A program made the translations under genes and the position numbers. A stretch of 64,000 nt of DNA from an uncultured bacterium. Lineage in GTDB: Bacteria; Calescibacteriota; Calescibacteriia; Calescibacteriales; Calescibacteriaceae. Location of the stretch: NCBI GenBank assembly GCA_938036315.1, contig CALHPK010000002.1:1-64000 (forward strand). Direction: 5' to 3'. The notes under the pieces were generated by a model. That model was not told where the DNA came from. It ran no database searches and was given only the letters and a program-made list of their open reading frames with translations. Shown one piece after another: positions 1-8,030 of this stretch; the stretch's first letter is position 1, and each line of letters starts with the position of its first letter.

Positions 1-167
1 TTTTTCTTTTGCAGATATTTTTCTTCTATGGCTTTGTAAAGTGGCAAAATAAAATACGCAGATACACTATTTTTGTTAAGATATTTTGCTAGAGAGTAAG
101 TGAAATCCGCCAACCCACCTGCTTTAGCTAAAGGGTAAATCTCAGTAGATATTATTCCTATCTTCAT
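1..167 (-). CDS. glgA: Glycogen synthase, N-terminal part (cut by window edge)
   Basis: ADP-glucose-dependent glycogen/starch synthase (GT5), which elongates alpha-1,4-glucan in the cytoplasm. Only the first 55 codons lie in the window, read from an ATG at 167 towards position 1. The N-terminus shows a Rossmann start strand (MKIGIISTEIYPLAKAGG) followed by GLADF, matching the K-x-G-G-L-A-D nucleotide-sugar binding signature of the family. The start is preceded by a weak AGAAAAG. malQ at 26.7-28.1 kb would be a metabolic partner. The rest of the gene is outside the window, so completeness cannot be judged. Confidence 0.8.
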   Translation of the reverse strand, partial: MKIGIISTEIYPLAKAGGLADFTYSLAKYLNKNSVSAYFILPLYKAIEEKYLQKK

Positions 168-565
168 CTTTTCTGATATCTTGCGTTATATTATAGTCCT
201 AATTTTAAGATTTACATTTTATCCTACACTAAAAGCAAGTAATTGCAGTGTAAAGCTATGATAAATCAAAGATGGCAAGATTTGATTACAGAGATGATTT
301 AGCTTTTCTTTATTTTTTTTAATTTTTACAAACCACGCCTTAGCAAGGAAATTGTTATGGTTTAGTGAGTGGGAACAAATGTGTCAAGAGATTCAAGCCA
401 AAGATTTGTCAACTCAAAAAATTTTCAAAATGAGAAAGATTTATAAAATTGCTTTTATAGAAAGTAGGTATTTGGAGTTACGAAGATTTGATAAAAATTT
501 CTTGACAGATAGTTAAGCTTCCAGTAGATGAAAAAAATGAAAATTCTTTCCGAATATGAAAGAAT
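168..565. other. AT-rich gap with a doubtful small ORF
   Basis: Nearly 400 bases separate glgA from the next convincing gene. On the plus strand an ATG at 379 opens 45 codons to a TAA at 514-516. The open frame extends upstream to 298 without an obvious start and reads like protein (TNHALARKLLWFSEWEQ). It may be a small gene, or a relic whose start was lost near the poly-T tract at 311-320. A TTGACA at 502-507 with a weak TAGATG 17 bases later could be a promoter for the next gene. Nothing else stands out. Confidence 0.25.
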
Positions 566-931
566 ATGAAAAACGAAAAAGACAATAAAAATAAGCATAA
601 AGATAGCGAAGAGGAGAAAAGCGGAATTGATGATTCAGATGAAATCTCCAACGAGAAAACTTTAGATGACAATTCAGATATAAAAGTTGAAAATTATTAT
701 GAAGAGGATGAAATTATTCCAGAAAGAGATAAAGCTATGCATAGATTAAAAAAAGTTGTCAAGGTAATAGATATTCTGGAATTTGTAGATTCGTGCTTGA
801 TTGTAAGTGAAAGGTTTCTCAGTGATGATGAAGCAAAAGAAATAATTTACAGTATAAGGGAGAAAATACTATGCGCAGAGATGTTATTTACGGACTATCT
901 TATAACCGGAAAGATTCCTAAGATTCAGTAA
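566..931 (+). CDS. Hypothetical acidic protein, 121 aa
   Basis: I do not recognise this protein. The first 55 residues are highly charged and low-complexity (rich in K, E, D, N and S), so probably disordered. The second half (about 55-121) looks like a compact helical domain with a motif-like stretch ERFLSDDEAKEIIYSIREK. There is no signal peptide or membrane segment. It converges on parB with five bases between the two stop codons. Codon use and base composition match neighbours. The start at 566 has no good ribosome binding site and is chosen because it is the first in-frame ATG. Confidence 0.55.
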   Translation: MKNEKDNKNKHKDSEEEKSGIDDSDEISNEKTLDDNSDIKVENYYEEDEIIPERDKAMHRLKKVVKVIDILEFVDSCLIVSERFLSDDEAKEIIYSIREKILCAEMLFTDYLITGKIPKIQ

Positions 932-936
932 TTCGG

Positions 937-1737
937 CTACAGCAAGAGGGATTCCTTACTTACAAATATTTTGATCTCTATAAACTTTCCTCTATCTCTG
1001 AGCCTCACATCCCCGGGCTCTATCTGAGCCTGAGAAAGTAAAGGTTTTATTCTTTCTTCTAATTTGGTCACAATATCATTTTCTTTTGATTTCAATTTCT
1101 TTACTATATTCTCGAGTTCTCTTACACTAATTTTGTGGTTTACAATCTGTTCAGAAAGTTCTTTCAGCAGATTCTTATCTGCTATTGAGCACAAGATTTT
1201 AGCGTGTCCAAGTGAGATTTTGCCCTCATCTATAAGCTCTTTGATGTAATCCGGTAAATTCATAATTCTCATAATGTTTGTTATCCATGGACGAGATTTT
1301 CCGACTTTCTTTGCTATCTCTTCGTGGGTGTATCCCATTTTCGTAAGTTTATCAAATGCTAATGCAAATTCAAGAGGGGTTAAGTCTTCCCTCTGTAGAT
1401 TTTCAATCAGAGCTAGCTCGAATGCCTCTTCATCAGATACGTTTTTGACTATAGCTGGGATTTTATCTAAACCAGCTATTTTGCTTGCTCTTAATCTCCT
1501 TTCTCCGCATATCAGCTCGTAATATCCATCTTTCCCTGTCCTTACAATTATAGGTTCTATAACCCCTTTTGATTTTATACTTTCTGCAAGTTCTATAAGT
1601 TTTTTGTTATCTATTTTTTTTCTCGGCTGGAATCTTGAGTGCTTTATGCTATCTATACTTAGCATTACTACCTCATCTTTTTTTATTGTTGAACCGAGCA
1701 GAGAAGCAAGTCCTCTTCCAAGCCTCTTTTCCACCAT
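937..1737 (-). CDS. parB: Chromosome partitioning protein ParB/Spo0J
   Basis: CTP-dependent DNA clamp that loads at parS and is moved by ParA during chromosome segregation. The 266-residue protein starts with the usual ParA-contact peptide (KRLGRGLASLLG). A ParB/sulfiredoxin-like nucleotide domain follows, with GERR at 78-81 and ENLQRE at about 112-117. A helix-turn-helix with EEIAKKVGKSRPWITNIM lies near 138-156 and a short dimerisation tail ends the protein. Length is normal for the family. parA is not adjacent, since the neighbour is a divergently transcribed glycosyltransferase, so the usual parAB pair is broken here. I saw no obvious parS consensus in the window but did not search it exhaustively. 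Confidence 0.93.
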   Translation of the reverse strand: MVEKRLGRGLASLLGSTIKKDEVVMLSIDSIKHSRFQPRKKIDNKKLIELAESIKSKGVIEPIIVRTGKDGYYELICGERRLRASKIAGLDKIPAIVKNVSDEEAFELALIENLQREDLTPLEFALAFDKLTKMGYTHEEIAKKVGKSRPWITNIMRIMNLPDYIKELIDEGKISLGHAKILCSIADKNLLKELSEQIVNHKISVRELENIVKKLKSKENDIVTKLEERIKPLLSQAQIEPGDVRLRDRGKFIEIKIFVSKESLLL

Positions 1738-1861
1738 TTCAATATCAGATCAATTTAATTTTTGTTTTTTTAATTTTAATTATAATAATACTGCCAAGAC
1801 AGAAAATTTCCAACTTAATGAAAATTTGTTAACCTGTTACTTGCAATCTACATATAGATTT

Positions 1862-3223
1862 ATGGATATTCTGCAAATTCTGACAGAAGATAAAGACGGA
1901 GGAGCAGTAAGAGTTCCGATGTATCTGAGGGGTGAATATAAAAGGCTTTCTCATAAAGTTCTGGTATGTGTAGGTAGAAAGAGAACTCAGGAAGAGGATA
2001 TCGTTGAAATACCAAACTTAAAGTATAGAAACCTTCTTTTTCGGATCATATATAGATTTATAAACTCAGGAGCGCTAAGCTTTCGCGGTGGCTGGAGAAT
2101 AAAAGAGTTTTTAAAATTTTTAGCTGATCCTACAAGACAGCTCAGAATTTGGCTCGGATATGAAGATTTCGATTTCCCAGGTACAAAAGTATTGCTGAAT
2201 CTGGTATCAAAGTTTGACATACTTGAATGTCATAATTTGTACGGGTTCTGGCTCGAGGACGGAGGATATTTTGATCTGAGGCTTTTACCACAACTTACTA
2301 AGAAGATCCCAACAGTCCTTGTTGTGCATGATATGTGGCTATTTACAGGGCACTGCTCATATTCCTTCGGATGTGAAAGATGGAAGATAGGCTGTGGAAA
2401 ATGTCCAGATATAAACCTTGCTCCGCCAATAAGACGAGATAAATCCTCTGAAAACCTTGCCATAAAGAAACAAATATATCAACAAAGTAAGTTCTGGGTC
2501 ATAGTTCCATCTCGATGGCTCTATAGCATGGTTACTGAATCTGTGCTAAAGGATGGTATGATCGATGTCCGAATAATCCCAAATGGTGTGGACACAAAGC
2601 TATTCTTCCCACCTAAAGATAAAGGTGAGCTTAAAAGAAAGTTTGGTTTCCCTGAAGATAAGATTATTATATCAGTATCAGGTAAGGGGATAGGAGTGAG
2701 TAGATGGGTGAGGTATTACAAAGGGATTGATATTCTGATGAAAGCTCTGGAGATAAGTGAGAAATCTTTTTATGTTGTGCTTATAGGGGGAGTGCTAGAA
2801 AATCAACCGCAAAGAATCGAGAGAGTTGGGAATTCTGTTGTTTTATACCTTCCTTTTACACAAGATCATAGCAAAGTTAGGGAATTGCTCTCAGCATCCG
2901 ATATTTATTGTCAGCCATCTCTGGCTGAAAATTTTCCACTTGCTATACTTGAGGCTCAGGCTTGTGGGGTGGTTCCGGTTGCATCGCAAGTGGGAGGTAT
3001 TACAGATATTATTGAAGATGGCAAAACAGGTTTCCTTTTTGAGCCAGGGAACTTTGAGGAACTTGCGAGAAAGCTTGAGATAATCTCAGATAAACCAAAG
3101 AAGCTTTATGAGATTTCCGCAAACTGCATTGAGCATGCCCGGAGACTTGACATATCTGAGCAAGCAAAAAATTATCTTCTTTTTTATGAGGAGATATTGA
3201 AAAAAGCGAACAAAAGGAGTTGA
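1862..3223 (+). CDS. GT4 glycosyltransferase (WcaC-like)
   Basis: Retaining GT-B glycosyltransferase, probably adding a sugar to a lipid-linked polysaccharide at the cytoplasmic face of the inner membrane. The start is taken as the ATG at 1862: the open frame runs further upstream, but that part is antisense to parB. Of 453 residues, positions about 155-184 hold a cysteine cluster (HDMWLFTGHC...GCGKCPDI) seen in colanic-acid-type transferases. The C-terminal nucleotide-sugar site reads AENFPLAILEAQACG near 354-368. The acceptor and donor cannot be named. A second GT4 gene follows after 94 bases, so the two probably work on the same glycan. Confidence 0.85.
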   Translation: MDILQILTEDKDGGAVRVPMYLRGEYKRLSHKVLVCVGRKRTQEEDIVEIPNLKYRNLLFRIIYRFINSGALSFRGGWRIKEFLKFLADPTRQLRIWLGYEDFDFPGTKVLLNLVSKFDILECHNLYGFWLEDGGYFDLRLLPQLTKKIPTVLVVHDMWLFTGHCSYSFGCERWKIGCGKCPDINLAPPIRRDKSSENLAIKKQIYQQSKFWVIVPSRWLYSMVTESVLKDGMIDVRIIPNGVDTKLFFPPKDKGELKRKFGFPEDKIIISVSGKGIGVSRWVRYYKGIDILMKALEISEKSFYVVLIGGVLENQPQRIERVGNSVVLYLPFTQDHSKVRELLSASDIYCQPSLAENFPLAILEAQACGVVPVASQVGGITDIIEDGKTGFLFEPGNFEELARKLEIISDKPKKLYEISANCIEHARRLDISEQAKNYLLFYEEILKKANKRS

Positions 3224-3317
3224 GCCATTAAAGCTCATCTGTAAGAGCAATACAAGTTTTTAATAATAGATTTTTCAATTTTGCGCAAAATTCAGATAAT
3301 TCTTTATCCTATTAGAT

Positions 3318-4484
3318 GTGAAAAGGAAGATTAAGGTTGGTATAGTGAGCCCTTACTTTTTCCCGCATTACGGAGGGGTGACTACTTATGTGTATAACCA
3401 ATATATATGGCTGAAAAGATTCGGTTTTGATGTCAAGATTATTTCTCCTGATTTTGGTTCGAGCAAAGAGAATATCTCTTCAGAGGACCACATAAAATTA
3501 GGGAAACCATTATCAGTGTTAAGTAATGGCTCCTTATCTTATATAGCTATTCCAGTGAGGGCTAAGGAAGTTTTGGAAAGAGAAAAATTTGATCTTTTGC
3601 ATATACATGAGCCATATCATCCATTCTCTTTTTGGTTCCTCAGATACGATATCCCATCTGTTGCGACGTTTCATATTTTTAGGGAGGATACAGGAATTGC
3701 TTTTTCTTTGGGGGAACCATTCTTCAAATTTATAAGGAAAAATATCACTTTTGCTATTGCTGTTTCTCGAACCGCTTCGCTGATGGTTGAAGAGTTTTTC
3801 AGAATTCCTTCTGAGAAGATCAAAATTATCCCCAATGGTGTGGATTTTAATTTTTTTAGTAATGCCGTACCGTATGATTTTTTAAGGTGGGATGGGATTT
3901 TTAACATACTTTTTGTTGGGCGCCTTGAACCGCGCAAAGGTGTAAAGCATCTCATAAGAGCTTACAGATTAGTCAAAAGAGTCCTACATAACTCAAAATT
4001 AATAATTGCTGGAAGAGGACTGCTTACCTACTACGCATCATTTCTCACAGAAGATATACAAGAAGATGTGATTTTCCTTACTGACTTTACGTATCAAGAA
4101 CTTCCGAGAATTTACAAATCAGCTGACATATGTGTATTCCCTTCTACAAGGGGAGAGAGTTTCGGAATTGTACTTCTTGAGGCGATGTCGGCTGGGAAAC
4201 CTATAGTTTCTGGGAATGCAGCAGGGTATGTCGAGCTTCTCAGAGGTGGAGAATATGGGGAGATTGTTGATCCAAAAGACGAAGATTCCCTTGCTCGGGC
4301 AATAATAAAGCTTTATTTTGATAAAGAGAAAAGAGAAGAAATAGCTCGCAAAGGATATGAGTACGCAAAGCAATTTGATTGGCAAAATATAATCGCTAAA
4401 ATCGCAAGACTATACCTTGAGATCCTGAAGGGCTCTTACGAAATTTATCAAGGAGAAAATGCCAACCTAATTTACGGATCGTGA
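3318..4484 (+). CDS. GT4 glycosyltransferase (PimA-like)
   Basis: GT-B fold glycosyltransferase of 388 residues beginning with a GTG codon. The N-terminal Rossmann domain carries the glycine-rich acceptor loop FPHYGGVTTYV (about 15-25) and DLLHIHEPYHP, as in PimA-type mannosyl or glucosyl transferases. The C-terminal domain has FVGRLEPRKGVKHL near 200 and the donor-binding ESFGIVLLEAMSAGKP near 280-296. No membrane segment is evident. It may transfer a hexose to a lipid or polysaccharide; substrates are unknown. No clear Shine-Dalgarno precedes the GTG. It lies just upstream of the tRNA-Ser gene. Confidence 0.85.
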   Translation: MKRKIKVGIVSPYFFPHYGGVTTYVYNQYIWLKRFGFDVKIISPDFGSSKENISSEDHIKLGKPLSVLSNGSLSYIAIPVRAKEVLEREKFDLLHIHEPYHPFSFWFLRYDIPSVATFHIFREDTGIAFSLGEPFFKFIRKNITFAIAVSRTASLMVEEFFRIPSEKIKIIPNGVDFNFFSNAVPYDFLRWDGIFNILFVGRLEPRKGVKHLIRAYRLVKRVLHNSKLIIAGRGLLTYYASFLTEDIQEDVIFLTDFTYQELPRIYKSADICVFPSTRGESFGIVLLEAMSAGKPIVSGNAAGYVELLRGGEYGEIVDPKDEDSLARAIIKLYFDKEKREEIARKGYEYAKQFDWQNIIAKIARLYLEILKGSYEIYQGENANLIYGS

Positions 4485-4516
4485 TCTAATATTTGGTATA
4501 TCTTTGGGGGGATTTT

Positions 4517-4552
4517 GAATTTTGTTATTGAATCAATGAATTTTGTTATTGA
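4517..4552. repeat. 15-nt direct repeat, period 21
   Basis: GAATTTTGTTATTGA occurs at 4517-4531 and again at 4538-4552, with six bases between. It lies between the PimA-like gene and tRNA-Ser, and is one of many two-copy short duplications in this window. Confidence 0.8.
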
Positions 4553-4607
4553 CTGGGTCAGCCTCGTAGATTTTTTATTAGGGCAATTTATAGAAAATTT
4601 TGAGAAC

Positions 4608-4637
4608 TTGCTTTTTATTTTGGTTTGTTAATATATT
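4608..4637 (+). promoter_or_regulatory. Candidate sigma-70 promoter of tRNA-Ser
   Basis: TTGCTT at 4608-4613 and TATATT at 4632-4637 are spaced by 18 bases, placing a start point a few bases before the tRNA at 4650. The local DNA is very AT-rich, so chance matches are likely. Confidence 0.35.
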
Positions 4638-4649
4638 TTATTTTGAAAG

Positions 4650-4741
4650 GGAGAGGTGGCCGAGAGGTCTAAGGCAACAGCCTGCTAAGCTGTGACGGGT
4701 TAAAGCCCGTCTCGCGGGTTCAAATCCCGCCCTCTCCGCCA
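4650..4741 (+). tRNA. tRNA-Ser (GCU)
   Basis: Cloverleaf with a 7-bp acceptor stem (GGAGAGG/CCTCTCC), D arm and anticodon stem ACAGC/GCTGT. The loop CTGCTAA gives anticodon GCT at 4684-4686. The long variable arm (GACGGGTTAAAGCCCGTC) is typical of type II tRNA-Ser. The T arm contains GGTTCAAAT. Discriminator G is at 4738 and CCA is encoded at 4739-4741, unlike the other four tRNAs in this window. Confidence 0.95.
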
Positions 4742-4862
4742 CACTTGTGCACAATACATTCCTATCTTGTCCCCCAGATCACCAGAGCAACAGATCAACA
4801 TATCACCATAAAGATCTTCTCAACTGGTAAAGGCACTAGTGGTCAAGGGCACTTTTCAGAAG

Positions 4863-4902
4863 TTGAAATATCTCATCCTGAAATTGTAATATTTAGTATA
4901 AT
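4863..4902 (+). promoter_or_regulatory. Candidate promoter of the rpiB-glyA fusion gene
   Basis: TTGAAA at 4863-4868 is followed after 16 bases by TGTAAT (4885-4890), and a perfect TATAAT sits at 4897-4902. Either hexamer could serve as the -10 element for the gene starting at 4935. A short tandem repeat (ACTTATTT) lies between the promoter and the start codon. Confidence 0.35.
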
Positions 4903-4934
4903 ATTCAGATAACTTATTTACTTATTTACTAGCT

Positions 4935-6671
4935 ATGAAAATAGCTTTAGGATCAGATCATGCCGGATTTGAACTGAAGGAAAAAATCAAAAAGTTTCTC
5001 GGAGAGAAAGGAATCGAGTTTGAAGATAAGGGAACTTTTTCTGAAGAGAGTGTAGATTATCCTGACTTTGGATACTCTGTTGCAAAGGATGTGTCAGAAG
5101 GCAAAGCAGATCTGGGGATTTTAGTTTGTGGAACTGGAATAGGAATGAGTATAGTTGCAAACAAATTACCTAAGGTAAGAGCAGCTTTTGTATTTAACGA
5201 ATACACAGCAAGAATGGCTAAAGCTCATACAAATGCAAACGTGCTGGTTTTCCCCGGAAGAATACTTAATTTTGAATATACAAAAGAGCTTATTATATCA
5301 TTCCTTGAAACATCATTTGAGGGTGGAAGACATCAGAGAAGATTATCAAAAATAAGAGAAATAGAGGACAAAATTTTGTCTACCAATTCTGAAAAAGATA
5401 TTTTTACTTACTGGATGAAGGACCTGAAGAGATTTGATCCAGAGATTTTCCAAGCATATATCAGGGAAATTGAAAGGCAAGAGTATTCAATAAATCTGAT
5501 AGCCTCAGAAAATATGACGTCTTTGAGGGTCTTATCAGTAATGCTGAACCCCATGAATAACAAATATGCTGAGGGATATCCTAATAGGAGATATTATGGT
5601 GGATGTGAATTCGTTGATATCGCTGAGGAGCTTGCAAAGGAAAGAATTAAAATTCTGTTTGGAGCAGAACACGCTAATGTTCAACCTCATTCAGGAACAC
5701 AAGCCAATCAGGCTGTATACCTTGCTTTCTTGAACCCAGGAGATAAGATATTAAGCTTAGAACTTAGTTCAGGAGGGCATCTTTCCCACGGTGCAAAAGT
5801 TAATTTTTCAGGAAAAATTTATCAGCCAGTTTTTTACAACGTTGATGAAAAAACTCATATGATTGATATTGAGAAAGTAAGAGATATAGCTCGCAAAGAA
5901 AGACCAAAAATTATTATTGCAGGAGCTTCATCATACCCACGTTCGATAGATTTCAAAGCTTTTGCCGAGGTTGCAAAAGAAGTTGGTGCATATCTCCTTG
6001 CAGATATCGCTCATCCAGCGGGACTGATTGCAGGGGGAGTTTTCCCATCTCCAGTAGGATATGCAGATTTTATAACAATGACAACTCATAAAACTCTAAG
6101 GGGACCTAGGGGAGCAGTAATTCTATCCAGAGCTGAGTATGCTAAAAAGATAGATTCCGCGGTATTTCCTGGTTCCCAGGGCGGTCCATTTATGCATGTT
6201 ATATTAGCAAAGGCAGTCTGCTTTAAAGAAGCTATGGAACCCGACTTCAAAGACTATGTAGGGCAGATTGTTAAGAACGCTCAAGCTCTTGCTTCGGAAT
6301 TTATAAATCTTGGATATAAAGTTGTAACAGGTGGAACAGATTCCCATATTGTTCTTTTAGATTTATCTCTGAAGGGAGTTTCAGGCGGAGAGGCGGAGGT
6401 ATTCCTTTATAAAGCCGGGATCATCGTTAACAAGAACGTCATACCTTTTGATCCAAGACCTCCTATGAACCCATCAGGAATAAGGCTAGGGACCCCTTCA
6501 ATAACGACTCGAGGGATGAAGGAAGAAGAATCAAGATTTATAGCATGCCTTATAGATAAAGTTATATCTTCAAAGGGAGATGAAAAAGTAATCGAATCCG
6601 TCAGAAAAGAAGTTAGGGATCTGTGCTCCAACTTTAAGTACTACTCCTCTTTGATCTCAGCTATTGCATAA
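4935..6671 (+). CDS. Fused ribose-5-phosphate isomerase B / serine hydroxymethyltransferase
   Basis: One 578-residue protein carries two enzymes. Residues 1-145 are RpiB, which interconverts ribose-5-P and ribulose-5-P: SDHAG at 7-11, catalytic Cys65 in CGTGIGMS and AHTNANVL at 97-104. Residues about 155-578 are a complete PLP-dependent GlyA, which makes glycine and 5,10-methylene-THF from serine: NLIASEN at 187-193, YAEGYPNRRYYGG at 211-223 and the PLP lysine K386 in TTHKTLRG. A charged helical linker (about 130-165) joins them with no stop or frameshift. Adjacent rpiB and glyA genes are known in several phyla, so the fusion probably arose from that order. Both active sites look intact, so both activities are expected. 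Confidence 0.93.
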   Translation: MKIALGSDHAGFELKEKIKKFLGEKGIEFEDKGTFSEESVDYPDFGYSVAKDVSEGKADLGILVCGTGIGMSIVANKLPKVRAAFVFNEYTARMAKAHTNANVLVFPGRILNFEYTKELIISFLETSFEGGRHQRRLSKIREIEDKILSTNSEKDIFTYWMKDLKRFDPEIFQAYIREIERQEYSINLIASENMTSLRVLSVMLNPMNNKYAEGYPNRRYYGGCEFVDIAEELAKERIKILFGAEHANVQPHSGTQANQAVYLAFLNPGDKILSLELSSGGHLSHGAKVNFSGKIYQPVFYNVDEKTHMIDIEKVRDIARKERPKIIIAGASSYPRSIDFKAFAEVAKEVGAYLLADIAHPAGLIAGGVFPSPVGYADFITMTTHKTLRGPRGAVILSRAEYAKKIDSAVFPGSQGGPFMHVILAKAVCFKEAMEPDFKDYVGQIVKNAQALASEFINLGYKVVTGGTDSHIVLLDLSLKGVSGGEAEVFLYKAGIIVNKNVIPFDPRPPMNPSGIRLGTPSITTRGMKEEESRFIACLIDKVISSKGDEKVIESVRKEVRDLCSNFKYYSSLISAIA

Positions 6672-6756
6672 AATCATATTTTTAGAAAAAATCTATAGAT
6701 ATTCCTGAGTTCATTATATTCTATTTGTACAGCTTTGTGGGTTGAGCTTTCTTTAT

Positions 6757-6829
6757 GGGTCAGTAGCTTAGTTGGTAGAGCGGTGGACTCTTAATCCACA
6801 GGTCGCGGGTTCGAATCCCGCCTGACCCA
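6757..6829 (+). tRNA. tRNA-Lys (CUU)
   Basis: Acceptor stem GGGTCAG/CTGACCC, D arm GCTTAGTTGGTAGAGC, anticodon stem GTGGA/TCCAC with loop CTCTTAA (anticodon CTT at 6790-6792) and T arm GCGGGTTCGAATCCCGC. Discriminator A is at 6829; CCA is not encoded. The start codon of the next gene is only nine bases further on. Confidence 0.95.
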
Positions 6830-6838
6830 CAAATACGT

Positions 6839-7093
6839 ATGGAAACCGATATTTTCAAAACGCTTGCAAAATTTCTGATACTGGCTGGAATTTTTCTAAT
6901 AATTATTGGAAGTGCTTTTTTTATTCTACCATATCTCGATCTATTCAAAGCAAAAGAGATCAAAGGACTTCCCGGAGATATTCTCATAAAAAAGGATAAT
7001 TTCGTATTTTATTTCCCAATTACAACCTCTATTATCCTTTCCATCGTGCTCACAGTAATATTGAGTTTTCTTGCAAAAGTATTGAAAAGGTGA
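6839..7093 (+). CDS. DUF2905 small membrane protein
   Basis: Small inner-membrane protein of 84 residues in the DUF2905 family, whose function is unknown. There are two hydrophobic helices (about 9-31 and 58-80) separated by a polar loop with the family hallmark GLPGDILIKKDNFVFYFP, which bears the conserved L-P-G-D and F-x-F-Y-F-P motifs. Length is normal. The ATG at 6839 is the only plausible start and has no ribosome binding site because the tRNA-Lys 3' end occupies the upstream DNA. Processing of a joint transcript by RNase Z would leave a nine-base leader. The TIM-barrel gene follows after 11 bases and is probably co-transcribed. Confidence 0.85.
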   Translation: METDIFKTLAKFLILAGIFLIIIGSAFFILPYLDLFKAKEIKGLPGDILIKKDNFVFYFPITTSIILSIVLTVILSFLAKVLKR

Positions 7094-7104
7094 TTTGAAA
7101 ACAA

Positions 7105-7905
7105 ATGAAATTAAGCATCTCAACTCAGCTTTTTCTCAGAGATCCAATAGATGAAGAGGTTTTTAAGCTCATTTCAAGTTACGGATTTTCAAGATGTGAA
7201 TTGTGGGCAATGGGGAGACATTTCAATTATAAAGATAAGAAGGTTGTAGAATCTGTAAAGCACTGGAGTGAAAAATTTGGTTTGTCATTAGATTCCGCTC
7301 ATCTGCCACTTTACACAGAAGATAGTTCTGGTAGCAAGTTGATGAAAGTTGCTCTTGGTGATAGAGAATGGGCTAAAAAATCTGTGGATGAACTTTTGTT
7401 TTCAGCTGAAGCCCTATTGCGGCTTGGTGTTAAGCTTTTCGTAATCCACGTTGGAGGAGAAAAAGAGATCTTTATTGAAAACTTTGAAAAATTGTATAGG
7501 GAAACGGATTCTGCATTCGCCATGGAGAATGATCCTATGGGCTACCCACTCTCGACAGATGTTTTTGATATAGTTAATATACTGAGAAAGGAGCTCAAAG
7601 GAGGTGAGGAAAGAATTGGAGCGTGTATAGATGTTGGGCATGCGAACATATGGGAAAAGCCACCAGAATCTGTGATTGAAAAAGGAAAGGGTAAAATTTC
7701 CGCAACTCATATATCAGATAATGACGGAAACTCAGATCTTCATCTTGTACCAGGTGATGGGGTAATCAATTGGGAAAAAGTGATCTCAGCTTTCAAATCT
7801 ATAGAATACAGTGGAAATTTTACATATGAGTTGGCACCCGCAGAGAACAGAAAAGAAGTTTTGGACAAGCTCAAAAAATTTTCTGAGCAATTTGATCTTA
7901 TCTGA
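7105..7905 (+). CDS. Sugar phosphate isomerase/epimerase family TIM-barrel protein
   Basis: Member of the xylose isomerase-like/AP endonuclease family 2 TIM barrels, 266 residues. Strand-end residues that usually bind the divalent metal can be seen: AMENDPMG (about 140), ACIDVGHANIW (about 174), ATHISDNDG (about 196) and FTYELAP (about 232). The family covers isomerases, epimerases, dehydratases and endonuclease IV. The endonuclease IV nine-residue metal set is not complete, so a sugar or keto-acid isomerase is more likely. The substrate cannot be inferred from the neighbours. It follows the DUF2905 gene by 11 bases. Confidence 0.75.
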   Translation: MKLSISTQLFLRDPIDEEVFKLISSYGFSRCELWAMGRHFNYKDKKVVESVKHWSEKFGLSLDSAHLPLYTEDSSGSKLMKVALGDREWAKKSVDELLFSAEALLRLGVKLFVIHVGGEKEIFIENFEKLYRETDSAFAMENDPMGYPLSTDVFDIVNILRKELKGGEERIGACIDVGHANIWEKPPESVIEKGKGKISATHISDNDGNSDLHLVPGDGVINWEKVISAFKSIEYSGNFTYELAPAENRKEVLDKLKKFSEQFDLI

Positions 7906-8030
7906 ATTGTTTCAAGACTTCAATTGAAAGAAATCTGAGTTATTCTTTGATTTTTGTAGAATTTTCTAAAATCAGATTCAAGTAGATAAAATAATAAAAA
8001 ACAAAAAAAAGTAATAGGAGGAGTAAGATT

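Noticed and set aside
1604-1861. N-terminal extension of the WcaC-like glycosyltransferase
   Set aside because: The extension is antisense to the start of parB and shows no homology-like features. The family N-terminus fits the ATG at 1862.
6760-6987. 75-residue minus-strand ORF ending in SGGIRTRDLWIKSPPLYQLSY
   Set aside because: It is antisense to tRNA-Lys and the DUF2905 gene. The C-terminal sequence is the well-known false translation of a tRNA complement.
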